In this document: positions 42,630 through 52,630 of the stretch, piece after piece
Layout: every line of letters begins with the position of its first letter
Position numbering within the stretch: position 1 is the first letter of the stretch
NCBI GenBank assembly: GCA_022449455.1
Contig: JAKUPL010000008.1
Location: 116,981 to 180,980 of the forward strand
Length of the DNA: 64,000 bases
Source: Alcanivorax sp.
Lineage (GTDB): Bacteria > Pseudomonadota > Gammaproteobacteria > Pseudomonadales > Alcanivoracaceae
Direction of reading: 5' to 3'
Position numbers and translations under genes: made by a program
Notes under the pieces: model-generated
Databases searched by the model: none
What the model saw: the letters and a program-made list of their open reading frames with translations, nothing else
What the model was told of the DNA's origin: nothing

Positions 42630-43670
42630 ATGATTCAGCGACGAACCATTAATGTGCGGCGCGTGGTGAAGGTGCTGCAGGGCGCCGCCCGCGGCGGCGT
42701 CAGCATTCCCGATCTGCTCGACCAGTGTGGCATCGAGCGCCAGCTGCTGGAGGATCCGGAGGCGCGCATCGAGCGCGACACCTTTATCCGGCTGATGCTG
42801 CGGGTCATGGAGCAGACCCAGGACGAGTTCCTGGGCTTCGGCCAGGGCCGCAAGTCCAAGCCCGGCACCTTTTCGATGATGGCCCACGCGGTGATCAACT
42901 GTCCCAATCTGGAAGCGGCGGTGGCGCGGGGCATCGATTTCTACGCGCTGTTCGACCTGAGCATGAACAGCGCCCTGGTGCGCGACGGCGACCAGGCCCG
43001 GCTGATCACCCGGGTGGACCCGCGGCTCGATTTCCGCGACGTGATCATCGAGGCGATGCTGTTTCTGTCCCTGCGCTTCATGAGCTGGCTGGTGGGCAAG
43101 CCGGTGGAGCCGGACGCCGTCTATCTGGACTACGAGCCGGTGCGCGAGGACGACGAGTACCGCTTTATGTTCGATTGCCCCACCTACCACGACAGCGAGG
43201 TGAACCAGGTGGTGTTCCCGGCCCATTACCTGGACCTGCCCCTGGTGCAGAACGAGCTGTCGCTGTCCAAGTTCCTGCGCGATTCCCTGGCCCGGCTGTT
43301 CGACGGCAAGGTCCACAACGTGGGCCTGCCGGCGCGCATCCGCGCCATCATCTCCGAGGAGTACGGCAACCACTTTCCCGATTTCGGGGAAATCTGCGAG
43401 AAGCTGGACATGACCCCGCAGACCCTGCGCCGCCGGCTCAAGGAGGGCAACACCAGTTACCAGGAGATCAAGGATTCGATCCGCAAGGACGCCTCGGTGT
43501 ATTACCTGTCCAAACCGGAACTGAGCATCGACGAAATCGCCCTGTTGATGGGCTTCAGCGAGGCCAGCTCGTTCCACCGGGCGTTCAAGAAATGGACCCA
43601 CCAGACCCCGTCCGCCTACCGGCGGCTTTATTTCGGCGATGCACACGGAGACCTCAATGACCGCCGCTGA
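42630..43670 (+). CDS. AraC-family transcriptional regulator
   Basis: A 346-residue regulator with an Arabinose_bd-type N-terminal domain (VSIPDLLDQCGIERQLLED, PGTFSMMAHAVINCPNLEAA) and C-terminal double HTH (TPQTLRRRLKEGNTSYQEIK and IDEIALLMGFSEASSFHRAF). Relatives control lipid or polyhydroxyalkanoate-type catabolism. The start ATG 42630 has AGGA ten bases before it. It overlaps purU by 14 bp, an odd pairing for such a regulator. Confidence 0.88.
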   Translation: MIQRRTINVRRVVKVLQGAARGGVSIPDLLDQCGIERQLLEDPEARIERDTFIRLMLRVMEQTQDEFLGFGQGRKSKPGTFSMMAHAVINCPNLEAAVARGIDFYALFDLSMNSALVRDGDQARLITRVDPRLDFRDVIIEAMLFLSLRFMSWLVGKPVEPDAVYLDYEPVREDDEYRFMFDCPTYHDSEVNQVVFPAHYLDLPLVQNELSLSKFLRDSLARLFDGKVHNVGLPARIRAIISEEYGNHFPDFGEICEKLDMTPQTLRRRLKEGNTSYQEIKDSIRKDASVYYLSKPELSIDEIALLMGFSEASSFHRAFKKWTHQTPSAYRRLYFGDAHGDLNDRR

Positions 43671-44529
43671 CGACGCCACCGCGCGCCTGCTCGTAACCTG
43701 CCCGGACCAGCCGGGCATCATCAGTGCCGTTTCCACGTTCCTGTACAACCACGGCGCCAACATCACCGATTTCGATCAGCATTCCAGCGATCAGCAGGAC
43801 GGCACCTTCTTCCTGCGCCTGGAATTCCAGACCCCGGACCTGGACTGCAGCCACGAGGCCCTGGCCAACAACTTCCGCAACCGGGTGGCGTCGCGCTACG
43901 GCATGCACTGGCACATCAGCCCGCCCGGCGCCAAGAAGCGCATGGCGATTCTGGTATCGCGCCACGACCACGTGCTGATGGACCTGCTGTGGCGGGTGTC
44001 CCGGGGCGACATGCCGGCCACCATTCCCATGGTGATCAGCAACCACGACGACCTGCGTGACGAAGTGGAACGCTTCGGCATTCCCTATCACCACATTCCG
44101 GTGAACAAGGACAACAAGGCGGAGGCGGAAGCCCGCGCCCTGGAGCTGCTGGACGGGCAGGTGGACCTGATCGTGCTGGCCCGCTACATGCAGATCCTGA
44201 GCCCGGAGTTCGTGTCCCGGCATCCGCACCGCATCATCAATATCCACCACTCGTTCCTGCCCGCTTTCGTCGGCGCCAATCCCTACCAGCAGGCCTGGGA
44301 CCGGGGCGTCAAACTGATCGGCGCCACCAGCCACTACGTCACCGAGGACCTGGACCAGGGCCCGATCATCGAGCAGAACGTGCAGCGTGTCTCCCACCGC
44401 CATTCCCCCACGGAACTGCGTGGCCTGGGCCAGGACGTGGAACGTCAGGTCATGCTGCGCGCGGTGCGCTGGCACCTGGAGGACCGCATCATCGTCGACG
44501 GCAACAAGACCGTGGTGTTTGTTAAGTAG
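43657..44529 (+). CDS. purU: Formyltetrahydrofolate deformylase
   Basis: A 290-residue enzyme hydrolysing 10-formyl-THF to formate and THF, which feeds formate to PurT-type purine synthesis and balances one-carbon pools. An N-terminal ACT domain (LLVTCPDQPGIISAVSTFLY) is followed by the formyltransferase-like domain with catalytic NIHHSFLPAFVGANPYQQAW and the downstream DLDQGPIIEQ. GGAGA lies before ATG 43657. It overlaps the AraC gene and is followed after 15 bp by rlmM. Confidence 0.94.
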   Translation: MTAADDATARLLVTCPDQPGIISAVSTFLYNHGANITDFDQHSSDQQDGTFFLRLEFQTPDLDCSHEALANNFRNRVASRYGMHWHISPPGAKKRMAILVSRHDHVLMDLLWRVSRGDMPATIPMVISNHDDLRDEVERFGIPYHHIPVNKDNKAEAEARALELLDGQVDLIVLARYMQILSPEFVSRHPHRIINIHHSFLPAFVGANPYQQAWDRGVKLIGATSHYVTEDLDQGPIIEQNVQRVSHRHSPTELRGLGQDVERQVMLRAVRWHLEDRIIVDGNKTVVFVK

Positions 44530-44544
44530 CCGGCAGGAGTCGTG

Positions 44545-45585
44545 ATGTCATCCCATGAGGAAATGTTCCTGGCCCTGTGCCGGCCCGGGTTCGAGTCGGA
44601 TCTGGCGGCGGAGCTTAGCGATCGTTGCGCGGAGCTGGGGGCGTCCGGTTACCCGCGCACCAGTGACGGCAGCGGTTATGTGCTGTGGAACAACCTGCAG
44701 GGGGACCCGGACGCGTTGCTGCAAACCGGGCTGGTGTTCGGGCGCTCGTTCTACCCGCTGACGGCGTCCTTCGAGGATCTGCCGGAGCAGGACCGCATCG
44801 GGGCCCTGTGGCCGGAGCTGCAGCTGCAGGGGCCGTTCTCCGAGCTGTTTCTGGAGCACGCCGATACCAATGCCGGCCGCGAACTGGCCGGCTTTCTGCG
44901 CGGTTTCCGCAAGGCCCTGGAGCCCAAGCTGCGCAAGGCTGGCCTGCTGCGCGGCAACGCCGACCGCCGTTTGCATCTGTTTTTCGACGATTCCCGCCAC
45001 GGCCATATCGGCGTCAGCCCGGCGGGCATCCCGCTGCCGGAGGGCGGCCTGACCCGCCTGCGGTTGTCGCCGGAGGCGCCCAGCCGCTCGGCGCTGAAGC
45101 TGGAGGAGGCGCTGCTGCGTTTCGTCGGCCGGGGCAAGCCGCCGGGCCTGCACACCGCCGTGGACCTGGGCGCCGCCCCGGGCGGTTGGAGCTGGCAACT
45201 GGCGCGCCTGGGCCTCAAGGTCACCGGCGTCGACCACGGCAAACTGGCGCCGGCGTTGCTGGACGAATACCCGGTGCGCCATGTGTCCGGGGATGCCTTC
45301 ACCTGGCGCCCGGAGCGACCGGTGGATCTGGTGGTCTGCGACGTGGTGGACAAGCCGGCGCGCACCGCCGCCCTGATGCAGAAATGGCTGGAGCAGGGCT
45401 GGGCCCGGGTGGCCCTGTTCAATCTCAAGCTGCCCATGGCGCGCCGCTACCGGGAGAGCCAGACCCTGCTGGAGCGCCTGGCCGGCGGCCTGGAGCGGCA
45501 GCACCCCGGCGCCCTGATCCAGGCCGCCCACCTCTACCACGACCGGGAGGAGATCACCGTCTGGGTGGACACCCGTGCCCCCTGA
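44545..45585 (+). CDS. rlmM: 23S rRNA 2'-O-ribose methyltransferase RlmM
   Basis: A 346-residue SAM-dependent enzyme that methylates C2498 of 23S rRNA. An N-terminal THUMP-like part precedes the Rossmann domain with SAM motif [19 protein letters not shown] near residue 210 and [15 protein letters not shown] with the catalytic Asp; the downstream lysine is in [15 protein letters not shown] 44545 follows CAGGAG. It overlaps the transporter gene downstream by 11 bp. Confidence 0.92.
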   Translation: MSSHEEMFLALCRPGFESDLAAELSDRCAELGASGYPRTSDGSGYVLWNNLQGDPDALLQTGLVFGRSFYPLTASFEDLPEQDRIGALWPELQLQGPFSELFLEHADTNAGRELAGFLRGFRKALEPKLRKAGLLRGNADRRLHLFFDDSRHGHIGVSPAGIPLPEGGLTRLRLSPEAPSRSALKLEEALLRFVGRGKPPGLHTAVDLGAAPGGWSWQLARLGLKVTGVDHGKLAPALLDEYPVRHVSGDAFTWRPERPVDLVVCDVVDKPARTAALMQKWLEQGWARVALFNLKLPMARRYRESQTLLERLAGGLERQHPGALIQAAHLYHDREEITVWVDTRAP

Positions 45586-46810
45586 ACGGCGCCCGTCGGT
45601 GCCGGTGCTGCTGGGCACCCTGGCGGTGCTGTATTTCCTGCAGGGGCTGCCCGCCGGGCTGCTGGCCAAGGCGGTGCCTTCGCTGGCCCGGGAGGCCGGC
45701 CTGTCCCGGGAGTGGATCGGTTTGCTGGCCCTGGCCGCCTTGCCCTGGGCGCTGAAATTCCTGTGGGCCCCCTGGGTGGACCGCCTGGGCCGGGGCCGGC
45801 CCGGCCATCGCACACGCTGGGTGCTGGCCTGCCAGGGGCTGGTGATACTGATTCTGCTGCTGCTCGCGGTGCCCGACCGGGCGCTCTGGTTCGGCGCCGG
45901 CTTCCCGCTGCTGTTGCTGCTTCTGCTGTTGCTCAATCTGGCCAGCGCCACCCAGGACGTGGCCGCCGACGGGCTGGCCGTGCGGTTGCTGAGACCGGAC
46001 CTGCGCGGGCCGGGCAACAGCCTCCAGGTGCTGGGCTACAAGGCGGGCCTGATGCTCAGCGGCGGCCTGCTGTTGATCGCCACCGACTGGATCGGCTGGC
46101 GCGCCAGCCTGATCGGCCTGGCGCTACTGACCGGGCTGCTGCTGGTGCCGGTGGCTCTTTTCCCGGAGCCGGTGGAACGCGGTCCGGCGCCGTCCGCGCC
46201 CGGTGATCGGGCCTGGTGGCGCCCGTTCCGCGCGTTCTGGGCGCGCCCGGGGCTGGGACTGTGGGCGGTGATTCTGATCGGCTACAAGGTGGGGGACGGC
46301 TTCGGCAGCCGCATGATCAAACCCTTTCTGGTGGACCAGCACTGGTCCCAGGCGGCCATCGGCCGGCTCGATCTGGTGGCGTCCCTGGTGGGGCTGGCCG
46401 GCGCCGCCCTGGGCGGCCTGTGGCTGTTGCGTCTTGGGCGGCGGGCCGCCCTGATCGGCTTTGGCGCCCTGCAGGCGCTGGCGTTCGTGGGGTGGTGGGC
46501 GGCCGTGGACGCGCCGGCCTGGATCTGGCCGGTGGCCCTGTTCGAGCAGTTCGCCGACGGCCTCTCCACGGTGGCCCTGTTCGTGGTGATGATGGATTAT
46601 TGCCGCCGCGACCGGGAGGGCACCGATTACACCTTGCAGGCGTCCCTGTACCTGGTGGCCACCGGCCTGTTTACCCTGGTCAGCGGTTTCAGCGCCGCCC
46701 GGTTCGGTTACGACGGGCACTTCCTGCTTGCCGCCGCCCTTGGCGGGCTGGTTATAATGGCCGCCCTTTTCTGGACCGCCCCCGGGGAAGCCGATACCCG
46801 CCATGACTGA
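45575..46810 (+). CDS. AmpG-like MFS transporter
   Basis: A 411-residue membrane protein with 12 hydrophobic segments. [21 protein letters not shown] and [18 protein letters not shown] are typical of AmpG, the muropeptide permease for cell-wall recycling. GTG 45575 overlaps rlmM by 11 bp, and the stop overlaps tusA by 8 bp. No ampC or ampD gene is adjacent, so other small-molecule substrates are possible. Confidence 0.85.
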   Translation: MPPERRPSVPVLLGTLAVLYFLQGLPAGLLAKAVPSLAREAGLSREWIGLLALAALPWALKFLWAPWVDRLGRGRPGHRTRWVLACQGLVILILLLLAVPDRALWFGAGFPLLLLLLLLLNLASATQDVAADGLAVRLLRPDLRGPGNSLQVLGYKAGLMLSGGLLLIATDWIGWRASLIGLALLTGLLLVPVALFPEPVERGPAPSAPGDRAWWRPFRAFWARPGLGLWAVILIGYKVGDGFGSRMIKPFLVDQHWSQAAIGRLDLVASLVGLAGAALGGLWLLRLGRRAALIGFGALQALAFVGWWAAVDAPAWIWPVALFEQFADGLSTVALFVVMMDYCRRDREGTDYTLQASLYLVATGLFTLVSGFSAARFGYDGHFLLAAALGGLVIMAALFWTAPGEADTRHD

Positions 46811-47045
46811 TATTCAGCCCCACCATCACCTGGACGCCACCGGCCTGCTGTGCCCCGAGCCGGTCATGATGCTGCACGGCAAAGTGCGCGATATGGCGCC
46901 CGGCGAGGTGCTGGAAGTGCGCGCCACCGATCCCTCCACCGAGCGCGATATCCCCAAGTTCTGCCAGTTTCTCGGCCACCGGCTGCTGGACAGCGGCCGC
47001 GACGGCGAGCTGTACCTGTACTGGATCGAGAAAAAGCTCAGCTGA
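46803..47045 (+). CDS. tusA: Sulfurtransferase TusA
   Basis: An 80-residue sulfur carrier. The reactive cysteine is C17 in [12 protein letters not shown], the hallmark CPxP motif. It passes persulfide sulfur from IscS to TusBCD for 2-thiouridine formation in tRNA and to molybdenum-cofactor synthesis. It overlaps the upstream transporter gene. Confidence 0.94.
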   Translation: MTDIQPHHHLDATGLLCPEPVMMLHGKVRDMAPGEVLEVRATDPSTERDIPKFCQFLGHRLLDSGRDGELYLYWIEKKLS

Positions 47046-47205
47046 TGTCCTCCCGCGGCCTTGCCGCCGCGCCGGTGGCCGGCAGGCCGGGCGCCAATTG
47101 CGTTGCCGCGGTTTTCCCTTAGGTTGATCGTTGGAGGTTCGCCGTCCGCGGGGTTTGGGGTGCGGCGGCGGGCACGGCCAATAACAACAAGACTGGGGAA
47201 CGATC

Positions 47206-48165
47206 ATGCGTATCGGTATCGTCGTGGATTCCACCTGCGATCTGCCGGAAGGCTATTTCCGCGATCACAATATTCGCATCCTGCCCATCTCCGTGCGGCT
47301 CGGCGACGAGCTGCTGGTGGACAAGCGGGACAGCACCGACACCGCCCGGTTCTACCGGGACCAGCTGGACGCCAAGGGCCGGGACGCGGAATCGATTCCG
47401 TATTCCGTGGACCAGATCCGCTCGGTGTTTCTCGACGAACTGGTGCTCGACTATGACCTGGTGTTCTGCATCACGGTGTCCGGCAAGCGCAGCCAGATTT
47501 TCGACAACGCCACCCAGGCGTCCTTCTCGATCCTCAAGGAGTATCAGAAGGTGCGCGCCGAGGCCGGCGTGCCCGGCCCCTTCTCCATGCGCGTGATCGA
47601 CAGCAAGACCCTGTTCTCCGGCACCGCGGTGCTGGTCTGCGAGGCGGTGGAGCTGATCCGCAGCGGCGCCAACCGCAACGCCATCCGCCTCAACATGGAC
47701 CAGATGATCCCGCACATTTGCGGCTACATGGTGCCCGAGGACCTGGGCTATGTGCGCGACCGGGGCTTCAAGAAGGGTGAGCGCAAGCGGCTCTCGGATT
47801 CCATGCGCGGGCTGGCGCTGACCGTGGGTTCGGCGTTGTCCATGCACCCGATCATCCGCATCCACGGCGGCGAGGAGAACCCGGCCACCGTCAACCGCAG
47901 CTACGAAAAGTCCGTGCGCCGTCTGTTCGAACACGTGGCCGCCCGCATTCGCGGCGGGCACCTGATTTCCCGCCACGTCTGCCTGAGCTATGCCGGCGAC
48001 ATCGAGCGGGTGCCGGCCATGCCCGGCTACGCGGATCTGAAGGTGGCGGCGGAGGAGCGCGGCGTGCGCCTGCTGATCTCCACCATGAGCCCCACCGGCG
48101 CCATCAACGTGGGCGCCGGCTGCCTGTTCGTGGCCTACGCCAGCGAGAACGATCAGTTCGAGTAG
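47206..48165 (+). CDS. DegV family fatty-acid-binding protein
   Basis: A 319-residue DegV/FakB-like protein. It begins IGIVVDSTCDLPEGYF and carries ITVSGKRSQIFDNATQA, the family's fatty-acid-contacting loop. In Gram-positives such proteins present fatty acids to the kinase FakA; no FakA gene is visible here. The 160 bp before it contain no other gene. Its stop lies 12 bp inside the convergent BCCT gene. Confidence 0.87.
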   Translation: MRIGIVVDSTCDLPEGYFRDHNIRILPISVRLGDELLVDKRDSTDTARFYRDQLDAKGRDAESIPYSVDQIRSVFLDELVLDYDLVFCITVSGKRSQIFDNATQASFSILKEYQKVRAEAGVPGPFSMRVIDSKTLFSGTAVLVCEAVELIRSGANRNAIRLNMDQMIPHICGYMVPEDLGYVRDRGFKKGERKRLSDSMRGLALTVGSALSMHPIIRIHGGEENPATVNRSYEKSVRRLFEHVAARIRGGHLISRHVCLSYAGDIERVPAMPGYADLKVAAEERGVRLLISTMSPTGAINVGAGCLFVAYASENDQFE

Positions 48166-49691
48166 CTTTTCACCAGCATCAGCACCAGGCTGCCGGCGGC
48201 GCCGAGCACGATCACCAGCCCCGGCAGCCCGGCCAGGTTGGCCAGCATCTTGATGCCGTCCACGCCCAGGTAGGTGGCGCTGCTCCAGCCCACCGCGCCG
48301 ATCACCGCGCCCCACAGCAGCTTGATGGTAAAGGCGGTGTCCATGTCCCGGGCGGTCACCGAGCGGGTGCACAGCCCGCCGATGGCGTCGGTGTTGGAGT
48401 CGGTGGCGGTGATGAACGAGATCACGCAGGCCACGATGAACAGCAGGCTGACCACGAAGCCGCCGGGCAGGTAGTCGAACAGCTGATAGGCGATGGCCGC
48501 CAGCCCCTGGTCCTGGTAGACCTGATACAGGGCGGCCTGATGGTGCGTGTCGAAGTACAGCGCCGAGGCGCCGAAGGTGGAGAACCACAGCACGCCGAAG
48601 GCGGACGGCAGCAGCAGGTTGACCAGGATGAACTGGCGCACCGTGTAACCCCGGGCGATCTTGCCCAGAAACAGGCAGGACAGGGGCGCCCAGGCGAACC
48701 AGCTGGCCAGGAAGGCGGTGGTCCACCAGCCGGACCATTGGCTGCCGGTTGGCTCGTCGAGCATCAGATGGCGGCTCAGGAATTCATGAAGATAGAGGTT
48801 CAGGGATTCGCCGCCCAGGCGCGCCACGAACCCGGCCGGCCCGGCCACCAGCAGGTAGACCATCAGCGCCACGAACAGCACCGTATTGAGACGGGCCAGC
48901 AGCTGGATACCGCCGGCCAGACCGCTGGCCGCGGACAGCAGCGCCACCGCGACGATAAAGGCGGCGGTGAGGGCGTGGACCCGTGAACCGGCGTCGATAT
49001 CGAACAGCGCCCGCAGGCCGTCGCCAATCAGCAGCAGGCCGCCGCTGAGCACCGCCGACATGCCCACCACCACCGAGAACAGCACCAGGCCGTCCACCGC
49101 GTCCGAGGCCGGGCCGCGCAGGCGCTCGCCCAGCAGCGGCCGCAGCAGGGCGTCCACCGAGAAGCCGTAGCCGTGATTATGGAAACCCAGGGCGAAGGTC
49201 AGCGCCGCCACCGTGTAGATCGCATAGGGCACCAGGGTCCAGTGCACGAACACCGTGGACAGGGCGAAGCGCTGGGCCGCCTCGCCGCCGGCGGCGAGGC
49301 CGGTGAAGGGCGGCGGTTCGTGAAAGTGCACCACCGGTTCCGCCACCGCCCAGAACAGAATGCCCATGGCGATCACCGTGGTCAGCGACACCGAGAACCA
49401 GCGGAACGGGGAATAGATCGGCCGCGCGTCGGCGCCGCCCAGGCGGGTGGCGCCCAGCGGCGACACAAACACCAGCACGCACAGCACCAGCAGGCCCAGG
49501 GCGGCGTACAGAAACACCGGCGACAGGGTGTCGATCAGCAGCCGGTTCAGGGAGGTGGTGAGGGCGACGAAGCGCGCCTGGTCCACGGCGATCAGCGCCA
49601 GCGCCGCCACCATCGCCAGCAACGCCGGCCAGAAGGCGATCGGCTTGAGCCGGAATCGGGCCAGCCAGGCGGCGGCGGAGGCGCGGGCCAC
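48153..49691 (-). CDS. BCCT-family transporter
   Basis: A 512-residue 12-helix transporter of the betaine/choline/carnitine family. Family marks are ILFWAVAEPVVHFHEPPPF and HWTLVPYAIYTVAALTFALGF. Several Trp residues of the substrate box are present. The start is uncertain: a GTG at 49691, with no good ribosome site, lies 13 bp after aguB and gives a normal length. Being in the aguA-aguB operon hints at a link to agmatine or putrescine. Confidence 0.86.
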   Translation of the reverse strand: MARASAAAWLARFRLKPIAFWPALLAMVAALALIAVDQARFVALTTSLNRLLIDTLSPVFLYAALGLLVLCVLVFVSPLGATRLGGADARPIYSPFRWFSVSLTTVIAMGILFWAVAEPVVHFHEPPPFTGLAAGGEAAQRFALSTVFVHWTLVPYAIYTVAALTFALGFHNHGYGFSVDALLRPLLGERLRGPASDAVDGLVLFSVVVGMSAVLSGGLLLIGDGLRALFDIDAGSRVHALTAAFIVAVALLSAASGLAGGIQLLARLNTVLFVALMVYLLVAGPAGFVARLGGESLNLYLHEFLSRHLMLDEPTGSQWSGWWTTAFLASWFAWAPLSCLFLGKIARGYTVRQFILVNLLLPSAFGVLWFSTFGASALYFDTHHQAALYQVYQDQGLAAIAYQLFDYLPGGFVVSLLFIVACVISFITATDSNTDAIGGLCTRSVTARDMDTAFTIKLLWGAVIGAVGWSSATYLGVDGIKMLANLAGLPGLVIVLGAAGSLVLMLVKSYSN

Positions 49692-49704
49692 GGGCGGCGC
49701 GCCG

Positions 49705-50598
49705 TCAGTCCCGGAAGCGCTTGGTCAGATCGCCATAGGCGTCGATGCGGCGGTCGCGCAGGTACGGCCAGATGCGGCGCACCGCCTCGCTGCGACCGGT
49801 GTCGATGTCGGCCAGCAACACCTGCTCGCCGTCCTCGCCGGCGCGCGCCAGGAACTCGCCCTGGGGCCCGCACACGAAGCTGTTGCCCCAGAACTGGATG
49901 CCGCCGTCGCCGTCCGGCGCCGCCTCGAAGCCGGTGCGGTTGGCCACCAGCACCGGCAGGCCGTTGGCCACCGCGTGGGCGCGCTGCACGGTGATCCAGG
50001 CGTCCAGTTGGCGGGCCTGCTCCTCGGGATCGTCGGTGCGGTCCCAGCCGATGGCGGTGGGGTAGAGCAGCAGGTCGGCGTCGGCCAGGGCCATCAGGCG
50101 GGCCGCTTCCGGGTACCACTGGTCCCAGCACACCAGCACGCCGAGCTTGCCGACGCTGGTGCGGATCGGGGTAAAGCCGGACTGGCCGGTGTTGAAGGTG
50201 GCGTCGCCGGGGGTGAAGTAGAACTTCTCGTAGAAGCCCGGATCGTCGGGGATGTGCATCTTGCGGTACAGGCCCACCAGATTGCCGTCCCGCTCCAGCA
50301 CCACCGCGGTGTTGTGGTACAGGCCGGTGGCGCGCTTCTCGAACAGGCTGGCGACCAGCACGATGTTCAGCTCCCGGGCCAGGGCGCCCAGGGCGTCGGT
50401 GCTGGGCCCGGGGATGGTTTCCGCCAGATCGAACACCGAGGTGTCCTCGGTCTGGCAGAAGTACAGGCTGCGGTGCAGCTCCTGGAGCATCACCAGTTCC
50501 GCGCCGGCGGCGGCCGCCTCGCGGATTTTGTCCATGGAACGGTTCAGGTTGGCGGCCGGATCGGCGCCGTTTTGCTGCTGAACGACGGCAACGCGCAT
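49705..50598 (-). CDS. aguB: N-carbamoylputrescine amidase
   Basis: A 297-residue nitrilase-superfamily enzyme converting N-carbamoylputrescine to putrescine, CO2 and ammonia. The triad is seen as E40 (LQELHRSLYF), the lysine in YRKMHIPDDP and the cysteine in LVCWDQWYPEAARL. DPGFYEKFYFTPGD is typical of AguB. It lies 32 bp after aguA. Confidence 0.95.
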   Translation of the reverse strand: MRVAVVQQQNGADPAANLNRSMDKIREAAAAGAELVMLQELHRSLYFCQTEDTSVFDLAETIPGPSTDALGALARELNIVLVASLFEKRATGLYHNTAVVLERDGNLVGLYRKMHIPDDPGFYEKFYFTPGDATFNTGQSGFTPIRTSVGKLGVLVCWDQWYPEAARLMALADADLLLYPTAIGWDRTDDPEEQARQLDAWITVQRAHAVANGLPVLVANRTGFEAAPDGDGGIQFWGNSFVCGPQGEFLARAGEDGEQVLLADIDTGRSEAVRRIWPYLRDRRIDAYGDLTKRFRD

Positions 50599-50630
50599 GG
50601 GCGGTCGGCTCCTTTAATGCGGGGGCGGGT

Positions 50631-51632
50631 TTACAGAATGCCTTGCGGCAGTTGCATGGTCACGCAGTGCAGACTGCCGCCTTGTTCGATCAGCGGTCGG
50701 CAGGGAATGCCCTGCACGGTGCGCGGGCCGGCCACCGCCGCCAGGGCGTCCAGGGCCGCCCGGTCGGTGGCGCAGCCGTACACCGGCACCAGAATCTTGT
50801 CATTGGTGATCAGGAAGTTGGCGTAGGTGGCCGGCAGCCGTTCGCCCTCGGCGTTGTATTGCGGCACCGCCATGGGCAGGCGCACCAGGCGCAGGTCGTG
50901 GGCCGAGGCCAGCGCTTCCAGTTCGCCGGCCATGGCCGCCAGTTCGGCGTGGTGCGGGTCGGCCGGGTCGTCGCAGCCCACGTAGGCCACGGTGGTGGGG
51001 TCGACGAAGCGCGCCAGGGTGTCCACGTGGGCGTCGGTGTCGTCGCCTTCCAGCTCGCCGTGGTCCAGCCACCAGATGCGCGTCACGCCCAGCGTCTCGC
51101 GCAACCGGCTTTCCAATTCCGCTTCGTTGAGCAGCGGGTTGCGGTTGGGATTGCGCAGGCAGGCCCGGGTGGTGAGCAGGGTGCCCCGGCCGTCGGTGTC
51201 GATGGCGCCGCCTTCCAGCACCAAGTCCACGGTCTCGCGGGGCGCGCGCCAGGGCAGGGCGGCGTTGACCGCGTCGTCCCGTTGGGCGGCAAACTTGTGG
51301 CCCCAGCCGGTGAAGCGGAAATCCAGCAACGTCAGGACGCCGTCCCGCTGCACGCTGATCGGCCCGAAATCCCGGGCCCAGGTGTCGTCAAAATCGACCT
51401 GCTCGATGCGCAGCCGGGCCAGGTCGGCGCCAGCGTCCGTCAGGCGGTGCCGGGCCTGCCCGGCGCTGTCCGCGTCGCGGCACAGCAGCAGCACCGCCTC
51501 GTGGTCGAGCACGGCGGCGATCAGGGCGGTGTAGGTGGCGTGGGCGGCGTCCAGCTGGCCGGCCCAGTCGGTGTCGGCATCCGGCCAGGCCAGCAGTACG
51601 CCCCATTGGGGCTGCCATTCGGGCAATAACAT
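50631..51632 (-). CDS. aguA: Agmatine deiminase
   Basis: A 333-residue guanidino-group hydrolase of the agmatine / peptidyl-arginine deiminase type, giving N-carbamoylputrescine and ammonia. Motifs include DDTWARDFGPI, LEGGAIDTDG and HGELEGDDTDAHVD. The catalytic cysteine is in QGGSLHCVTMQ near the C-terminus. With aguB it completes the route to putrescine. A weak Shine-Dalgarno site precedes ATG 51632. Confidence 0.95.
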   Translation of the reverse strand: MLLPEWQPQWGVLLAWPDADTDWAGQLDAAHATYTALIAAVLDHEAVLLLCRDADSAGQARHRLTDAGADLARLRIEQVDFDDTWARDFGPISVQRDGVLTLLDFRFTGWGHKFAAQRDDAVNAALPWRAPRETVDLVLEGGAIDTDGRGTLLTTRACLRNPNRNPLLNEAELESRLRETLGVTRIWWLDHGELEGDDTDAHVDTLARFVDPTTVAYVGCDDPADPHHAELAAMAGELEALASAHDLRLVRLPMAVPQYNAEGERLPATYANFLITNDKILVPVYGCATDRAALDALAAVAGPRTVQGIPCRPLIEQGGSLHCVTMQLPQGIL

Positions 51633-51667
51633 GGGACCACTCGTTCGAGGATAAACGGCGGGATTGT

Positions 51668-51685
51668 CTGCCCGGTGCCGGGCAG
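51668..51685. other. Short perfect hairpin between aguA and the SmpA-like gene
   Basis: CTGCCCGG directly faces CCGGGCAG with a two-base centre. There is no T run on either strand, so it is at most a weak stop for the SmpA-like gene, which ends at 51734 on the minus strand. Confidence 0.35.
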
Positions 51686-51733
51686 CGTCAATAGCGTGCC
51701 CGGCGGGGTGGCCCGGAAGAGGGCAGCGGGCGG

Positions 51734-52444
51734 TCAGTCGGCGTCGGCGCGCAGGGAGCGGCGCACCGGCGGCGCCTCGGCGCGGGGTTCCTGGTCGTCC
51801 TGGTTGGTGCCCCGGTCGTTATCGTCCTGCTCCTCGTCCTCATCGATGACGATGCGACCGGAGACCGGGTCGAAGCGGAAGCGGCCGGCGTTTTCGCCGT
51901 CCCGGTCACCTTCGGCGGTTTCCCCGGCGTCCGGCCGGGTGTCGTCGCGTCGCCGTTGCCCGGATTCCTCGGCGCGGGCGCGCACCGCGGTGCTGCCGGG
52001 GGCGGTGTTGGATTCGTCGGGACGGTCCTTGTCGTCACGGCGCCGCTCTTCCCGGCGCTCGTCGGCGTCGTCGTCGCTGTCCGCGTCTTCGTTGCGCACC
52101 GTGGAGCGCGTTTCGATCTGCGCCTCTTCGTCTTCCACGTCCGGCGGCAGGGGGTGGCCGGCCTGGCGCTCCACCTCGGTGGTGCCCGGGTGCCCGTCGT
52201 CGGCGGCCGGTTCGCGCACGCTGTGCAGCACCGTGTCGTTCTCGAAATAGACGGTGAACCCGGGGTAGTACCAGCGGCTGATCGGCGGCTGGCCCACCGG
52301 ATCGCGGCGGCTCTCCGGTTCGCCATAGTGCTGGCGTACCTGGGCCTTGCTCATGCCACGGGTGGGACCGTCCTGGTCATTGGCCAGGGCCGGAAACGGA
52401 TACAGGAGCAGCGTGGCCAGCAACGCGGCAAGAGCGGTCTTCAT
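51734..52444 (-). CDS. Exported protein with SmpA/OmlA-like domain and acidic tail
   Basis: A 236-residue exported protein. A signal peptide (ALAALLATLLLYPFPALAND) is followed by a short SmpA/OmlA-like domain GMSKAQVRQHYGEPESRRDPV and WYYPGFTVYFENDTVLHSV. The remaining two thirds is of low complexity, rich in Asp, Glu, Arg and Gln, and predicted disordered. No lipobox is seen. It is probably periplasmic; a function cannot be given. ATG 52444 is chosen because it begins the signal peptide. Confidence 0.78.
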   Translation of the reverse strand: MKTALAALLATLLLYPFPALANDQDGPTRGMSKAQVRQHYGEPESRRDPVGQPPISRWYYPGFTVYFENDTVLHSVREPAADDGHPGTTEVERQAGHPLPPDVEDEEAQIETRSTVRNEDADSDDDADERREERRRDDKDRPDESNTAPGSTAVRARAEESGQRRRDDTRPDAGETAEGDRDGENAGRFRFDPVSGRIVIDEDEEQDDNDRGTNQDDQEPRAEAPPVRRSLRADAD

Positions 52445-52630
52445 GGTGGTTTTCCCCCAGTCGTTGGTCGTCCTGACCGTAAGCATCCACAGTCTGAACC
52501 TTTGTTCAAGCATTACGGTCCTACGACAGCCCTGAAATTTAATAGGAGAGTGCCGGATCGTCGCGGATGCCGGTCACACCCTCGCTCCCCTGCGTCGGTG
52601 TCTGGCGTCGCCGGACGGTTTAGTGCTTAA

